Shown here in pieces: positions 1 through 6,121 of a stretch of 10,291 nt of DNA (positions are counted from its first letter, which is position 1; every line of letters starts with the position of its first letter). The stretch spans positions 1 through 10,291 of the forward strand of contig DAOUBT010000029.1 of the NCBI GenBank assembly GCA_034432595.1. Direction: 5' to 3'. This DNA comes from DAOTZR01 sp034432595 (GTDB lineage: Bacteria; Chloroflexota; Anaerolineae; B4-G1; SLSP01). The translations under genes were made by a program, and so were the position numbers. The notes beneath the pieces are model-generated. The model was given only the letters and a program-made list of their open reading frames with translations. It ran no database searches and was not told the DNA's origin.

Positions 1-90
1 GTATGTGCCTGATGGACACCGCGCCGCAGCAGCCCGCTCTGACCGCGGGTTGACTTGGTTAATGTCAGTATGAGTATTGATAAGCCCTAA
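1..90. other. Left-edge segment without an assignable gene
   Basis: No complete gene is visible here. One plus-strand frame is open from the window edge to a TGA at 51-53 and could be the last residues of an upstream gene, but 17 codons are too few to identify. A small inverted repeat (CCCGC 33-37, GCGGG 45-49, 7-nt loop) lies at the end of that frame and could be a weak hairpin. A TTGACT at 50-55 follows, without a convincing -10 box at normal spacing. Confidence 0.3.
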
Positions 91-111
91 CAATTCGAGG
101 CTGAAAATAAC

Positions 112-348
112 ACAATCTCCCAAAAACTGCTCGACCAGGTACGCGACGTGCTGCGCGTCAAGCACTACTCCCTCCGCACCGGGGAAGCCTGCGTGGATTG
201 GATCACCCGCTTCATCCGCTTCCACAACAAACGCCACCCCCGCGAGATGGGCGCCGCCGAGATCAACGCCTTCCTCATCCACCTGGCCTCCGACCTCCAT
301 GTGGCCGCCTCTACCCAGGAACAGGCCGCCAGCGCGCTCCTCTGCCTC
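112..348 (+). pseudogene. N-terminal remnant of an integron-type tyrosine recombinase (IntI-like integrase)
   Basis: This is a broken gene. The frame running through 112-348 reads LLDQVRDVLRVKHYSLRT, then a VDWITRFIRFHNKRHPREMG stretch, then HVAASTQEQAASALL. This is the characteristic N-terminal SAM-like (core-DNA-binding) domain of integron integrases and their relatives. An in-frame TAA lies at 88-90 and no ATG or ribosome-binding site precedes the homologous start; the first ATG (148) is already inside the domain. The integrase-like sequence stops near 348, before any catalytic residue (the family's Arg, His-x-x-Arg and Tyr lie C-terminally), and joins a transposase-like fragment directly. 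It cannot encode an active recombinase. The family assignment rests on recognised motifs, not on a search. Confidence 0.7.
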
Positions 349-350
349 TG

Positions 351-449
351 TTCACCATTGAGAATGTCCGCCAGGTGTATGGGGACTGGCGACTACGCAC
401 CCGCATTGAACACGGCTATCGCTTTGACCAGGAGCAAGGCCGCGATTAA
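351..449 (+). pseudogene. C-terminal fragment of a DDE transposase (IS4-like)
   Basis: A 32-codon stretch ends at a TAA at 447-449. It contains VRQVYGDWRLRTRIEHGYRF followed by DQEQG. This resembles the C-terminal part of IS4-type transposases, where a conserved 'R-x-R-I-E-H-x-Y-R-F-D-Q-E' block precedes a DVEDMRV-like segment. That following segment is missing, and so is everything upstream, including the DDE core. It abuts the integrase remnant without terminal inverted repeats or a target duplication that I can see. It is therefore a decayed internal piece of an insertion sequence rather than an intact element. The family call is from memory of the motif and is moderate at best. Confidence 0.45.
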
Positions 450-453
450 CTGA

Positions 454-666
454 TACGAATGCTTTGTCCGCTTCCACAAACGGCGCCACTCAGCCACCAT
501 GGGAACATCGTCATCACGATTCACGCCCCTAAACCCACCACAACCGCGTGACCATTCTGCGAGAACCTCTGGAGCGCACCCAAACGACCTGTCCCAGGAC
601 TATGGCAGCGTCTATCGGCCCTATGCCCTGGAACGCAAATACCAACGCTTCCCAGGTTCAAGGTGA
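454..666 (+). pseudogene. Second, internally deleted integron-integrase remnant
   Basis: Three integrase-like pieces are present and no single frame holds them all. First, 466-504 gives VRFHKRRHSATMG, a second diverged copy of the RFHNKRHPREMG motif at about 208-250. Second, 542-580 in another frame gives NRVTILREPLER, resembling the 'DRVTxLPE' strand of integron integrases. Third, 586-642 returns to the first frame with LSQDYGSVYRPYALERKY, matching the IntI-specific 'GYGEVYLPxALxRKYPNA' region. The frame ends at TGA 664-666, before the His/Arg/Tyr catalytic block. A large deletion between the first and second pieces and a frameshift between the second and third explain the arrangement. It is non-functional, and it is independent evidence that integrase genes recombined here more than once. 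Confidence 0.6.
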
Positions 667-784
667 GCGGTAGCACTGGAGCGCATCCCAATCACTAACG
701 TATCCAGCCTTTCATGTTGGGTGTCCATTCCTCGTGAAGCCCGCAGGGCATTACCCGTATCGGGCAAGGTGTTTCCGGCTGTGT
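667..784. other. Intergenic segment between mobile-element debris and the RNase HI leader
   Basis: No frame here resembles a protein I recognise, and no RNA gene is evident. It links the relics to the RNase HI promoter region and is probably also degenerate. Confidence 0.35.
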
Positions 785-811
785 TTGACTCTGTAAGCTC
801 TGTGGTATGAT
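785..811 (+). promoter_or_regulatory. Putative sigma-70-type promoter for RNase HI
   Basis: TTGACT (785-790) is followed after 15 bp by TATGAT (806-811). A TG dinucleotide one base upstream of the -10 (TGG at 803-805) makes it an extended -10 box, which would tolerate the short spacer. It is the best promoter match upstream of the RNase HI gene and predicts a leader of about 100 nt. It is a sequence match only. Confidence 0.45.
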
Positions 812-851
812 GATGGTATCGGCGTGCTTGGGATGAGCCATGTGCAAGGCG

Positions 852-880
852 TGGGAACGCATGGGCACGGTTCCCATGCG
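852..880 (+). promoter_or_regulatory. Overlapping alternative hairpins in the RNase HI leader
   Basis: CGCATGGG (858-865) is perfectly complementary to CCCATGCG (873-880), with a 7-nt loop. TGGGAAC (852-858) is perfectly complementary to GTTCCCA (870-876), with an 11-nt loop. The two stems share bases and cannot coexist. The element sits about 40 nt upstream of the chosen start codon. It may be a regulatory leader structure or the remains of a palindromic protein-binding site. Confidence 0.35.
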
Positions 881-918
881 AGATGGCAAGTCGTTTCGAC
901 GGAGGTAAGAAGAGGTCT

Positions 919-1731
919 ATGGCGCAAAAACGCTATTACGCGGTGGCACGGGGACGTCAACCCGGTATCTACACGGCATGGGACGGTGAGAACGGCGCGC
1001 GCGCACAGGTGGATCAGTTCCCCGGCGCGCACTACAGGGGCTTCGCTACCCGCGAGGAAGCGGAAGCCTGGCTGCGTGCTCAATCCACGGCATCGGCAGA
1101 GGCGGTAGCTTCTGTGGCGCCGGCTACGGCATCGGCGGGGTCGGAATCCGCGTCCGGACCGACCCCTGCGCCAGTGGAATGGGTGCCACCATCCACGCCG
1201 GCCACAACCCCGGTGGAGCCGCCTTCCGCGCTTGCCGCGACGGTTACGCCTTCCGGGGCGAGCCTCCCGCTGGTCACGATTTACACGGATGGGGCCTGTC
1301 TGGGCAACCCCGGTCCCGGTGGTTACGGAGTGGTGCTGATCCAGGGCCAGCATCGCAAGGAGCTGAGCGGTGGCTTTCGGCTTACCACCAACAACCGCAT
1401 GGAGTTGCGGGCCGCTATCGAGGGCTTGAAGGCGCTACGGGTGCCCTGTCGCGTCACCTTGTACACAGATTCCCGCTATCTGGTGGACGCCATGACTAAG
1501 GGCTGGGTGGAACGCTGGCGCCGTCGTGGGTGGATGCGCACGAGCAAGGAAGCGGCGCTGAATCCCGACTTGTGGGAAGAGCTGTATCAGTTATGTCAGC
1601 GGCATCAGGTGGAGTTTCGCTGGGTCAAGGGGCACGATGGGGATAAAGAGAACGAACGCTGCGACGCGCTGGCGCAGGCAGCAGCGCAGGGCAAGGATTT
1701 GTCCGCGGACGAGGGGTATCAGAAGCCGTAA
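919..1731 (+). CDS. rnhA: Ribonuclease HI with N-terminal hybrid-binding domain
   Basis: The 270-residue product cleaves the RNA strand of RNA-DNA hybrids, for example R-loops and replication primers, in the cytoplasm. Residues 4-52 (KRYYAVARGRQPGIY, then the Gly-Phe-x-Thr/Ala-x-Glu-Glu-Ala end) form the small hybrid-binding domain of eukaryotic-type RNase H1. An Ala/Pro/Ser/Thr-rich linker spans about 55-116. Residues 117-256 are the catalytic domain, with D124 (YTDGAC), E162 (NRMEL), D184 (YTDSRY) and D249 (CDALA) as the metal-binding DEDD set and H239 (KGHDG) as the flexible histidine. The basic 'handle' (GWVERWRRRGW) is present. I chose ATG 919 over in-frame ATG 883 because the hybrid-binding domain starts just after it and GGAGG (901-905) and GAGG (912-915) precede it; 883 has no ribosome-binding site. 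All active-site residues are intact. The linker is longer than the plain Escherichia coli enzyme needs, which lacks both linker and extra domain. Confidence 0.95.
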   Translation: MAQKRYYAVARGRQPGIYTAWDGENGARAQVDQFPGAHYRGFATREEAEAWLRAQSTASAEAVASVAPATASAGSESASGPTPAPVEWVPPSTPATTPVEPPSALAATVTPSGASLPLVTIYTDGACLGNPGPGGYGVVLIQGQHRKELSGGFRLTTNNRMELRAAIEGLKALRVPCRVTLYTDSRYLVDAMTKGWVERWRRRGWMRTSKEAALNPDLWEELYQLCQRHQVEFRWVKGHDGDKENERCDALAQAAAQGKDLSADEGYQKP

Positions 1732-1787
1732 CGCTTGCCTGGGCGATGGCGACATCGGGTTGGGTGGGCGCATCCACGGGCTGGTAC

Positions 1788-1813
1788 CTCCGCTTGTCCC
1801 CATGGGGGCGGAG
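1788..1813 (+). terminator. Hairpin downstream of RNase HI, possible weak terminator
   Basis: CTCCGC (1788-1793) pairs with GCGGAG (1808-1813), and CCC (1798-1800) with GGG (1805-1807) can extend it around a CATG loop, leaving a TTGT bulge. It lies about 57 nt after the rnhA stop and before the next gene's ribosome-binding site. No T-tract follows, so intrinsic termination is uncertain. Confidence 0.3.
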
Positions 1814-1908
1814 ATACGAGCAGGATGGGTCGGTTGATGGCTTGCAGCGCAAGCAGGTTGAGCTGGAAAGCATAGCGATAAACCGTTTATTTCTTCTGGA
1901 GGGGTAAC

Positions 1909-2892
1909 GTGAAACCACGCATTTATCTCACGCGCCGGATTCCCCGTCCCGGCATGGCTTTGTTGGAAGAAGCGTGCGACGTGCGCCTGTGGGATGAGGC
2001 TTTGCCCGTTCCGCGCGAGGTGTTGTTGCGCGAGGTGAGCGAAGCCGAGGGGCTGCTCACCCTGCTCTCCGATCGCATTGATGCGGAGATCATCGCGGCT
2101 GCGCCGCGCCTGCGCGTCATCAGTCAGTATGCGGTAGGGTACGATAACATTGACCTCGCTGCGGCGACGGCGCGCGGCGTCCCCGTGGGCAACACGCCCG
2201 ATGTGCTCACCGAAGCGACGGCCGATCTGGCCTTCGCGCTGCTCATGGCGGTGGCGCGGCGTCTGGTTGAAGGGGTGGATCAGGTGCGGCAGGGACTGTG
2301 GCGCACTTGGGGACCGGAGATTCTGCTCGGTCAGGATGTGTGGGGCGCGACGCTCGGCATCATCGGCCTGGGGCGCATTGGACAGGCGATGGCGCGGCGC
2401 GGACGCGGCTTTGGGATGCGCGTCCTCTACGCGGATACGCGCCGCAAGCCCGACGTGGAAGCCGCTCTGGGCGTGGATTACGTCCCGCTGGAGGAGATGC
2501 TGTCGCAGGTGGATTATCTCAGCTTACACTGCCCGTTGACGCCGGAGACGCGTGGCCTGATTGGAGAAGCGGCGCTACGGCGTATGAAGCCCACGGCGAT
2601 TCTCATCAACACGGCGCGCGGCGCGGTGGTCCAACAGGATGCGCTGGTGCGCGCGCTGCGGGAGGGCTGGATCGCCGGCGCGGGGTTGGATGTGACCGAC
2701 CCGGAGCCGCTGCCGCCCGATCATCCGCTGGTGGCGCTGCCTAACTGCGTCATCACGCCGCACATTGCCAGCGCCAGCGTGAGCGCGCGCACGGCGATGG
2801 CGCTCATCGCCGCGCGCAACCTGCTCGCCGGGTTGCGCGGCGAACCCTTGCCGCACTGCGTGAATCCGGAGGTCTACGCGCGCATCCCGTAA
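1909..2892 (+). CDS. D-2-hydroxyacid dehydrogenase, glyoxylate/hydroxypyruvate reductase type
   Basis: This 327-residue cytoplasmic oxidoreductase should reduce glyoxylate or hydroxypyruvate (or a similar 2-keto acid) to the D-2-hydroxyacid with NAD(P)H. The N-terminal catalytic lobe contains LLSDRID (53-58 region) and the substrate loop SQYAVGYDNID (72-82), both typical of glyoxylate/hydroxypyruvate reductases. The Rossmann motif GLGRIG is at 153-158. Catalytic residues are R237 (NTARG), E266 (DPEPLP) and H285 (TPHIAS). D176 after the second strand (YADTRR) favours NADH over NADPH. Length is normal. The start is GTG at 1909, supported by GGAGGGG at 1898-1904; no in-frame ATG gives a better N-terminus. 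It is 60 bp upstream of the sigma factor with no obvious terminator between, so it may lead the transcription unit ending at 5006. 3-phosphoglycerate dehydrogenase is less likely because the C-terminal ACT domain is absent. Confidence 0.88.
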   Translation: MKPRIYLTRRIPRPGMALLEEACDVRLWDEALPVPREVLLREVSEAEGLLTLLSDRIDAEIIAAAPRLRVISQYAVGYDNIDLAAATARGVPVGNTPDVLTEATADLAFALLMAVARRLVEGVDQVRQGLWRTWGPEILLGQDVWGATLGIIGLGRIGQAMARRGRGFGMRVLYADTRRKPDVEAALGVDYVPLEEMLSQVDYLSLHCPLTPETRGLIGEAALRRMKPTAILINTARGAVVQQDALVRALREGWIAGAGLDVTDPEPLPPDHPLVALPNCVITPHIASASVSARTAMALIAARNLLAGLRGEPLPHCVNPEVYARIP

Positions 2893-2910
2893 GCTCATCA
2901 GAGCCGGGGA

Positions 2911-2930
2911 GTGAATCACGGTGTGACGTA
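2911..2930 (+). promoter_or_regulatory. Small dyad before the sigma-factor gene
   Basis: The short gap between dehydrogenase and sigma factor holds GTGAATCACGGTGTGACGTA, with the dyad TCAC-GGT-GTGA at 2916-2926. It could be an operator, or part of an ECF-type -35 (a GTAAC follows). A matching -10 at normal distance would fall on the start codon, so I cannot call a promoter. Confidence 0.2.
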
Positions 2931-2952
2931 ACGCAAGAAAGGATTGGGGGTT

Positions 2953-3516
2953 ATGACTGGTGAGGGACTGACGCGCGAACAGGAGCTGGCTTTGATTCGC
3001 CGCGCGCAGGAGGATGCGGAGGCTTTCGGCGAGCTGTATAGCCTGTACGTGAAGCGGATTTACGCCTATCATTTCCAATCCACAGGCAACCACGCCGACG
3101 CTGAGGACCTGACCTCGCGCACGTTTTACCGCGCGCTGCGTCATATTGGGCGCTACCGCGATCAGGGGCAGCCTTTTAGCGCGTGGTTGTTTCGCATCGC
3201 CCGCAATCTGCAATTGAACTGGTACCGTGACCGGCAACGTCACCCTGTGGTGACGTTGAACGAAGAGTGGGATCAGGCTGCAGGCGAGGGACCGGAGCAT
3301 CAGGTCGAATGGCGCGCCTTGCAGGAGCGTTTACGTGAGCTGGTGCGGATGTTGCCCCCGGAACATCGCGAGCTGCTCGCGCTCAAATTCGGCGCGCAGA
3401 TGAGCAGCGCCGAAATCGCCCTCGTGCTGGGCCGCAGTGAGGGCGCGATCAAGTCGCTCTACCATCGCATCCTGCTGCGCTTGCGTGAGGCGATGGAACG
3501 CGAGACCGCGGAGTGA
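2953..3516 (+). CDS. ECF-family RNA polymerase sigma factor
   Basis: The 187-residue protein is a group IV (extracytoplasmic-function) sigma factor that redirects RNA polymerase to a small set of promoters in response to a signal. Sigma region 2 covers about residues 21-95. It includes FGELYSLYVKRIYAYHF, the core-polymerase-binding segment DAEDLTSRTFYRALRHI, and FSAWLFRIARNLQLNWYRDR for -10 recognition. Region 4 covers about 126-180 (LPPEHRELLALKF, then a helix-turn-helix through SSAEIALVLGRSEGAIKSLY) for -35 recognition. Regions 1 and 3 are missing, as expected. ATG 2953 is preferred over TTG 2944 because AAAGGA (2938-2943) lies 9 nt before it but touches the TTG. The gene is followed after 36 bp by a small membrane protein that may be its regulator. 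The ECF subgroup cannot be fixed by eye. Confidence 0.92.
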   Translation: MTGEGLTREQELALIRRAQEDAEAFGELYSLYVKRIYAYHFQSTGNHADAEDLTSRTFYRALRHIGRYRDQGQPFSAWLFRIARNLQLNWYRDRQRHPVVTLNEEWDQAAGEGPEHQVEWRALQERLRELVRMLPPEHRELLALKFGAQMSSAEIALVLGRSEGAIKSLYHRILLRLREAMERETAE

Positions 3517-3552
3517 CTGCGCCGCACGAGCAGGAGCCTATACGGAGGAGCT

Positions 3553-3795
3553 ATGCAACCGATGGAGAATCTGGACTACCTGGAGCGCGATTTAGCGCAG
3601 GTCTTCGGGCACGTCCAACCCGATGCGGATTTCGTGCAGCAGCTCGAAGCGGAGCTGGCGCATGAGCTTTCGCACCTGCGCTTGCTGCGGGCCTGGGCTT
3701 TGGGCACGGCGCTGCTGCTCATCACCCTGAGCGGTGGGGTAGCCCTGTGGCTTGGATGGCGTTCCTACCGCCGGATGCGGCGGACATCCCCATGA
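3553..3795 (+). CDS. Small single-pass membrane protein, candidate sigma-factor partner
   Basis: I do not recognise a named family. The 80-residue protein has an acidic, helical N-terminal part (residues 4-45) containing DADFVQQLEAELAHEL, one predicted transmembrane helix (about 47-68, WALGTALLLITLSGGVALWL) and a short Arg-rich tail (R70-R77). The 'x-D-F-V-x-x-L-E-x-x-L' pattern often begins membrane proteins encoded after ECF sigma factors, so a role as anti-sigma factor or membrane tether is a reasonable inference. However, the zinc anti-sigma signature (His-x3-Cys-x2-Cys) is absent, and the Arg-rich tail suggests the C-terminus faces the cytoplasm, which argues against simple N-terminal sigma binding. 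GGAGGAG (3544-3550) precedes ATG 3553. It sits between the sigma factor (36 bp) and the aminotransferase (14 bp), so the three are likely cotranscribed. Confidence 0.7.
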   Translation: MQPMENLDYLERDLAQVFGHVQPDADFVQQLEAELAHELSHLRLLRAWALGTALLLITLSGGVALWLGWRSYRRMRRTSP

Positions 3796-3809
3796 CCTTG
3801 AGGTGATTC

Positions 3810-5006
3810 ATGCGACTGGCATCCCGTTTGAGCACGCTTCCTCCTTATGTTTTCGCCGCGCTGGAGCAGCGTATCCGCGCTTTGCAGGCGCAAGGTAAGG
3901 ATATCATCCGCCTGGATATTGGTAGCCCCGATCTGGCCCCGCCGGAGGAGATCATTGCCGCTCTGCACGAGGCGGCGCAGCGCCCGGATGTGCACGGCTA
4001 TCCGAGCTTCCGCGGGCAGCCGGAATTCCGCCGCGCCGTGGCCGCGTATTACGCGCGTCGTTTTGGCGTTACGCTGGACCCGGAGCGCGAAGTGTTGGCG
4101 CTTATCGGCTCTAAAGAAGGCATCTATCACGTGGCCACCGCGTTTATTGACCCCGGCACGGTGGCGCTGGTGCCCGATCCGGGCTATCCGGCCTACAGCA
4201 ATCCCGTGCTGCTGGCCGGCGGGGAGGTTTTTCCGCTGCCCCTGACGCGCGAGCGTGATTTTCTCCCCGACCTGGACGCTATCCCCGCGGCGGTGCTGAC
4301 GAAGGCGCGCGTCTTGTGGCTGAACTACCCCAACAACCCTACCACGGCGCTGGCCGATAAGGGCTTCCTGGAGCGCACGGTGGCCTTTGCGCGCCGTCAC
4401 GAGCTGCTGCTGGCGTATGACAATCCCTACTGCGAGCTGGTCTGGGATGGGAGCCGCGCGCCAAGCATTCTGGAGATTCCCGGCGCGCGCGAGGTGGCGG
4501 TTGAGTTCAACTCGCTTTCCAAGACGGCGAACATGGCCGGCTGGCGCATTGGTATGGCGGTGGGCAACGCGCAGGCCATCGAAGCCTTAGCGCGCGTCAA
4601 GAGCAATGGGGATACGGGGGTCTTCAAGGCGATTCAGCTTGCGGCGGCGCGGGCGCTTGATCTGCCGGAGGCGTGGTTTACGGCGCGCAACGCGATCTAC
4701 GCGCAGCGGCGGGCCTGCATCACCAGCGCCCTGGACCGGATGCGCTTGTGGTACGCCCCTTCCGCGGCGACGATGTACGTCTGGTTCGAGGTGCCCATGG
4801 GATGGGATAGCCTCACCTTCACGCAGGCGCTGTTGGAGGATGCGGGCGTCTCGCTTTCGCCGGGCACGGCTTTCGGCGCGCAGGGCGAAGGCTACGCGCG
4901 CATTTCTTTGGTCCAGCCCGAAGCGCGCCTCACCGAGGCGATGGAGCGGATGGAACGCTGGCTGATTGCGCAGGCGATGCACCTGCCTCCGCACCTGCTG
5001 CAGTAA
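3810..5006 (+). CDS. Class I/II PLP-dependent aminotransferase, LL-diaminopimelate-aminotransferase-like
   Basis: This 398-residue fold-type I aminotransferase moves an amino group between an amino acid and a 2-keto acid in the cytoplasm. The N-terminus (SRLSTLPPYVFAALEQRI, then IIRLDIGSPDLAPPEEI) is like that of DapL enzymes, which make LL-diaminopimelate for lysine and cell wall in one step. Cofactor residues visible are SKEG (101-104), N176 in NYPNNPT, D204 and Y207 in AYDNPY, the Schiff-base lysine K238 in FNSLSKTANMAGWR, and R246. R364 (GYARIS) should bind the substrate carboxylate. TTGAGGTG (3798-3805) precedes ATG 3810 at good spacing, 14 bp after the previous gene. Aspartate/alanine-type or succinyl-DAP (DapC-like) activity cannot be excluded by eye, so no symbol is given. 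The gene ends five bases before a strong hairpin. Confidence 0.9.
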   Translation: MRLASRLSTLPPYVFAALEQRIRALQAQGKDIIRLDIGSPDLAPPEEIIAALHEAAQRPDVHGYPSFRGQPEFRRAVAAYYARRFGVTLDPEREVLALIGSKEGIYHVATAFIDPGTVALVPDPGYPAYSNPVLLAGGEVFPLPLTRERDFLPDLDAIPAAVLTKARVLWLNYPNNPTTALADKGFLERTVAFARRHELLLAYDNPYCELVWDGSRAPSILEIPGAREVAVEFNSLSKTANMAGWRIGMAVGNAQAIEALARVKSNGDTGVFKAIQLAAARALDLPEAWFTARNAIYAQRRACITSALDRMRLWYAPSAATMYVWFEVPMGWDSLTFTQALLEDAGVSLSPGTAFGAQGEGYARISLVQPEARLTEAMERMERWLIAQAMHLPPHLLQ

Positions 5007-5011
5007 GAAGT

Positions 5012-5040
5012 GGCGCCCGCCGGTACTCCCGGCGGGCGCC
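5012..5040. terminator. Bidirectional terminator hairpin between convergent genes
   Basis: GGCGCCCGCCGG (5012-5023) and CCGGCGGGCGCC (5029-5040) form a perfect 12-bp, almost all-GC stem with the 5-nt loop TACTC. It begins 5 bases after the aminotransferase stop and ends 4 bases before the stop codon of the convergent CAP gene, so it can end both transcripts. No strong T-tract flanks it; on the minus strand a CTTCTTAC follows. Termination may rely on stem strength. Confidence 0.8.
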
Positions 5041-5044
5041 TGGG

Positions 5045-6070
5045 TTAGCGGGTGGGGGCTTCGTCCAGAAGGGTGTAGGTGGTAGCGGCGACGGTAAAAC
5101 TCCAGATGTAGGTCGTGCCGTTGTTGGTGAGGGAGACGGTGTAGCTTTGACCCGGCGTCAGCGGTTGTTTGGGGATGATGATGACCGCATCGCGTCCGCC
5201 AAGCACGCTGCGCGCCAGGCTCTGCGCGCTGCTATCGGGATTGGTGTAGCTGGTTTCGTCGAAAACGCAGTGATCCAGCGCGGTATTGCCCTGTTTGAAG
5301 CTGTGCGCGGTGATGGCGGGATTGTTGCTGCCCTTGCCGAACTGAACGATAATCGGCAGGCCGGTCGGAGCCGTGTAGCCGGGGCAACTGCTGAGCGGAT
5401 CGGGCCATTCGCTGCCGGTATACCGGCTCAGGTCCACCGTTTTATCATCGGCGGGCCAGAACACCGGGTAGGTGGGGTTGGCCGACCAGTTGATGCCGCG
5501 TAGCACGTCCAGCGTAGCGGCCATTTGCCACATCCCGATGGCCTCCCGGTAACTGCCAAAGGCCACCTGTTGGAGCCGCGCGTCCACAATGCCCAGGCCG
5601 TGGAAAGGACCGACCATCCACAGATTGATGGCATACACGTCTGTTGTCCCCATGTTCGAACTGCACATCACGTTGCCATTGCGCCCTGCCGCGTCACCTT
5701 CGGGAGTGTACCAGGGATTGTTGGGGTCTTCGTAGTGGGTCAGGTTGTCATTCTTGACCACGTAGCGCGAATGGTAGATGCATCCCTGCGTCCACTCGGT
5801 GTTTTCGGTGACGGCTGGCAGATTGGCCATGGCGCGCAGCTCATTGACGCGCGTCAACCAGTTGTCGGTGGGCGGCGTTGGGGTAGCGGTTGGCGTTGGG
5901 GTGGGCGTTGGGGTGGGCGGACTCTGGCGCATCACCATCGGTAGATACACCTGCCCCTCTGCCGTCAACGTGAAGTTCGATGCTACCGATGCCAGCGAGA
6001 AGGCGCCGCTGATGCTCATCATCAGCAGCAACCCTGCAAACAACATGAGACTCATGGTAATGCGACGCAT
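5045..6070 (-). CDS. Secreted CAP-domain (SCP/PR1-like) protein with Pro/Thr tether
   Basis: This 341-residue exported protein has a basic start, a hydrophobic signal segment (about 6-30) and a Pro/Thr linker (about 51-68) encoded by repeats of GGCGTTGGGGT on the plus strand. A CAP (cysteine-rich secretory/PR-1) domain spans about 70-176. In it, WLTRVNELRAMANLPAV is the first helix, H100 (YHSRY), E124 (TPEGD) and H157 (GPFHGLGIVDARLQQVAFG) are the likely cavity residues, and MWQMAA follows. About 228-330 is a beta-rich domain ending QPLTPGQSYTVSL...YIWSFTV, typical of bacterial Ig-like modules. The role of bacterial CAP proteins is poorly known. ATG 6070 is preferred to the upstream TTG (6073) because AAAGGGGG lies 5 nt before it. 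It ends next to the shared terminator. The lipoprotein-like gene lies 51 bp upstream in the same direction. Confidence 0.85.
   Translation of the reverse strand: MRRITMSLMLFAGLLLMMSISGAFSLASVASNFTLTAEGQVYLPMVMRQSPPTPTPTPTPTATPTPPTDNWLTRVNELRAMANLPAVTENTEWTQGCIYHSRYVVKNDNLTHYEDPNNPWYTPEGDAAGRNGNVMCSSNMGTTDVYAINLWMVGPFHGLGIVDARLQQVAFGSYREAIGMWQMAATLDVLRGINWSANPTYPVFWPADDKTVDLSRYTGSEWPDPLSSCPGYTAPTGLPIIVQFGKGSNNPAITAHSFKQGNTALDHCVFDETSYTNPDSSAQSLARSVLGGRDAVIIIPKQPLTPGQSYTVSLTNNGTTYIWSFTVAATTYTLLDEAPTR
5875..5930 (-). repeat. Short tandem repeats encoding the Pro/Thr tether of the CAP protein
   Basis: GGCGTTGGGGT-type units (plus-strand sense) occur repeatedly, with one variant containing GTAGCGG. 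They translate on the minus strand to alternating Pro-Thr dipeptides with one Ala. Such coding repeats can change length by slippage in whole Pro-Thr steps, altering tether length without breaking the frame. Confidence 0.7.
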
Positions 6071-6096
6071 CAAAGCCCCCTTTCGGCTTGCGTAGG

Positions 6097-6121
6097 GCCG
6101 GGAGCGAGCTAACCTCCCGGC
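6097..6121 (-). terminator. Hairpin after the exported lipoprotein-like gene
   Basis: GCCGGGAG (6097-6104) and CTCCCGGC (6114-6121) form a perfect 8-bp stem with a 9-nt loop. It starts right after the stop codon (6122-6124) of the minus-strand gene and lies before the ribosome-binding site of the CAP gene. There is no T-tract, so it may terminate only partly, or protect the upstream message and lower expression of the CAP gene. Confidence 0.5.

Noticed and set aside
50..80. Promoter reading into the integrase relic (TTGACT at 50-55)
   Set aside because: No -10 hexamer of reasonable quality lies 16-18 bp downstream, and the gene beyond is broken.
883..918. Upstream in-frame ATG 883 for RNase HI
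   Set aside because: No ribosome-binding site precedes it, it overlaps the leader hairpin, and homology begins after ATG 919.
2575..3300. Minus-strand open frame across the dehydrogenase end and the sigma-factor gene
   Set aside because: It overlaps two clear plus-strand genes, and its Arg/Gln/His-rich composition is typical of antisense GC-rich sequence.
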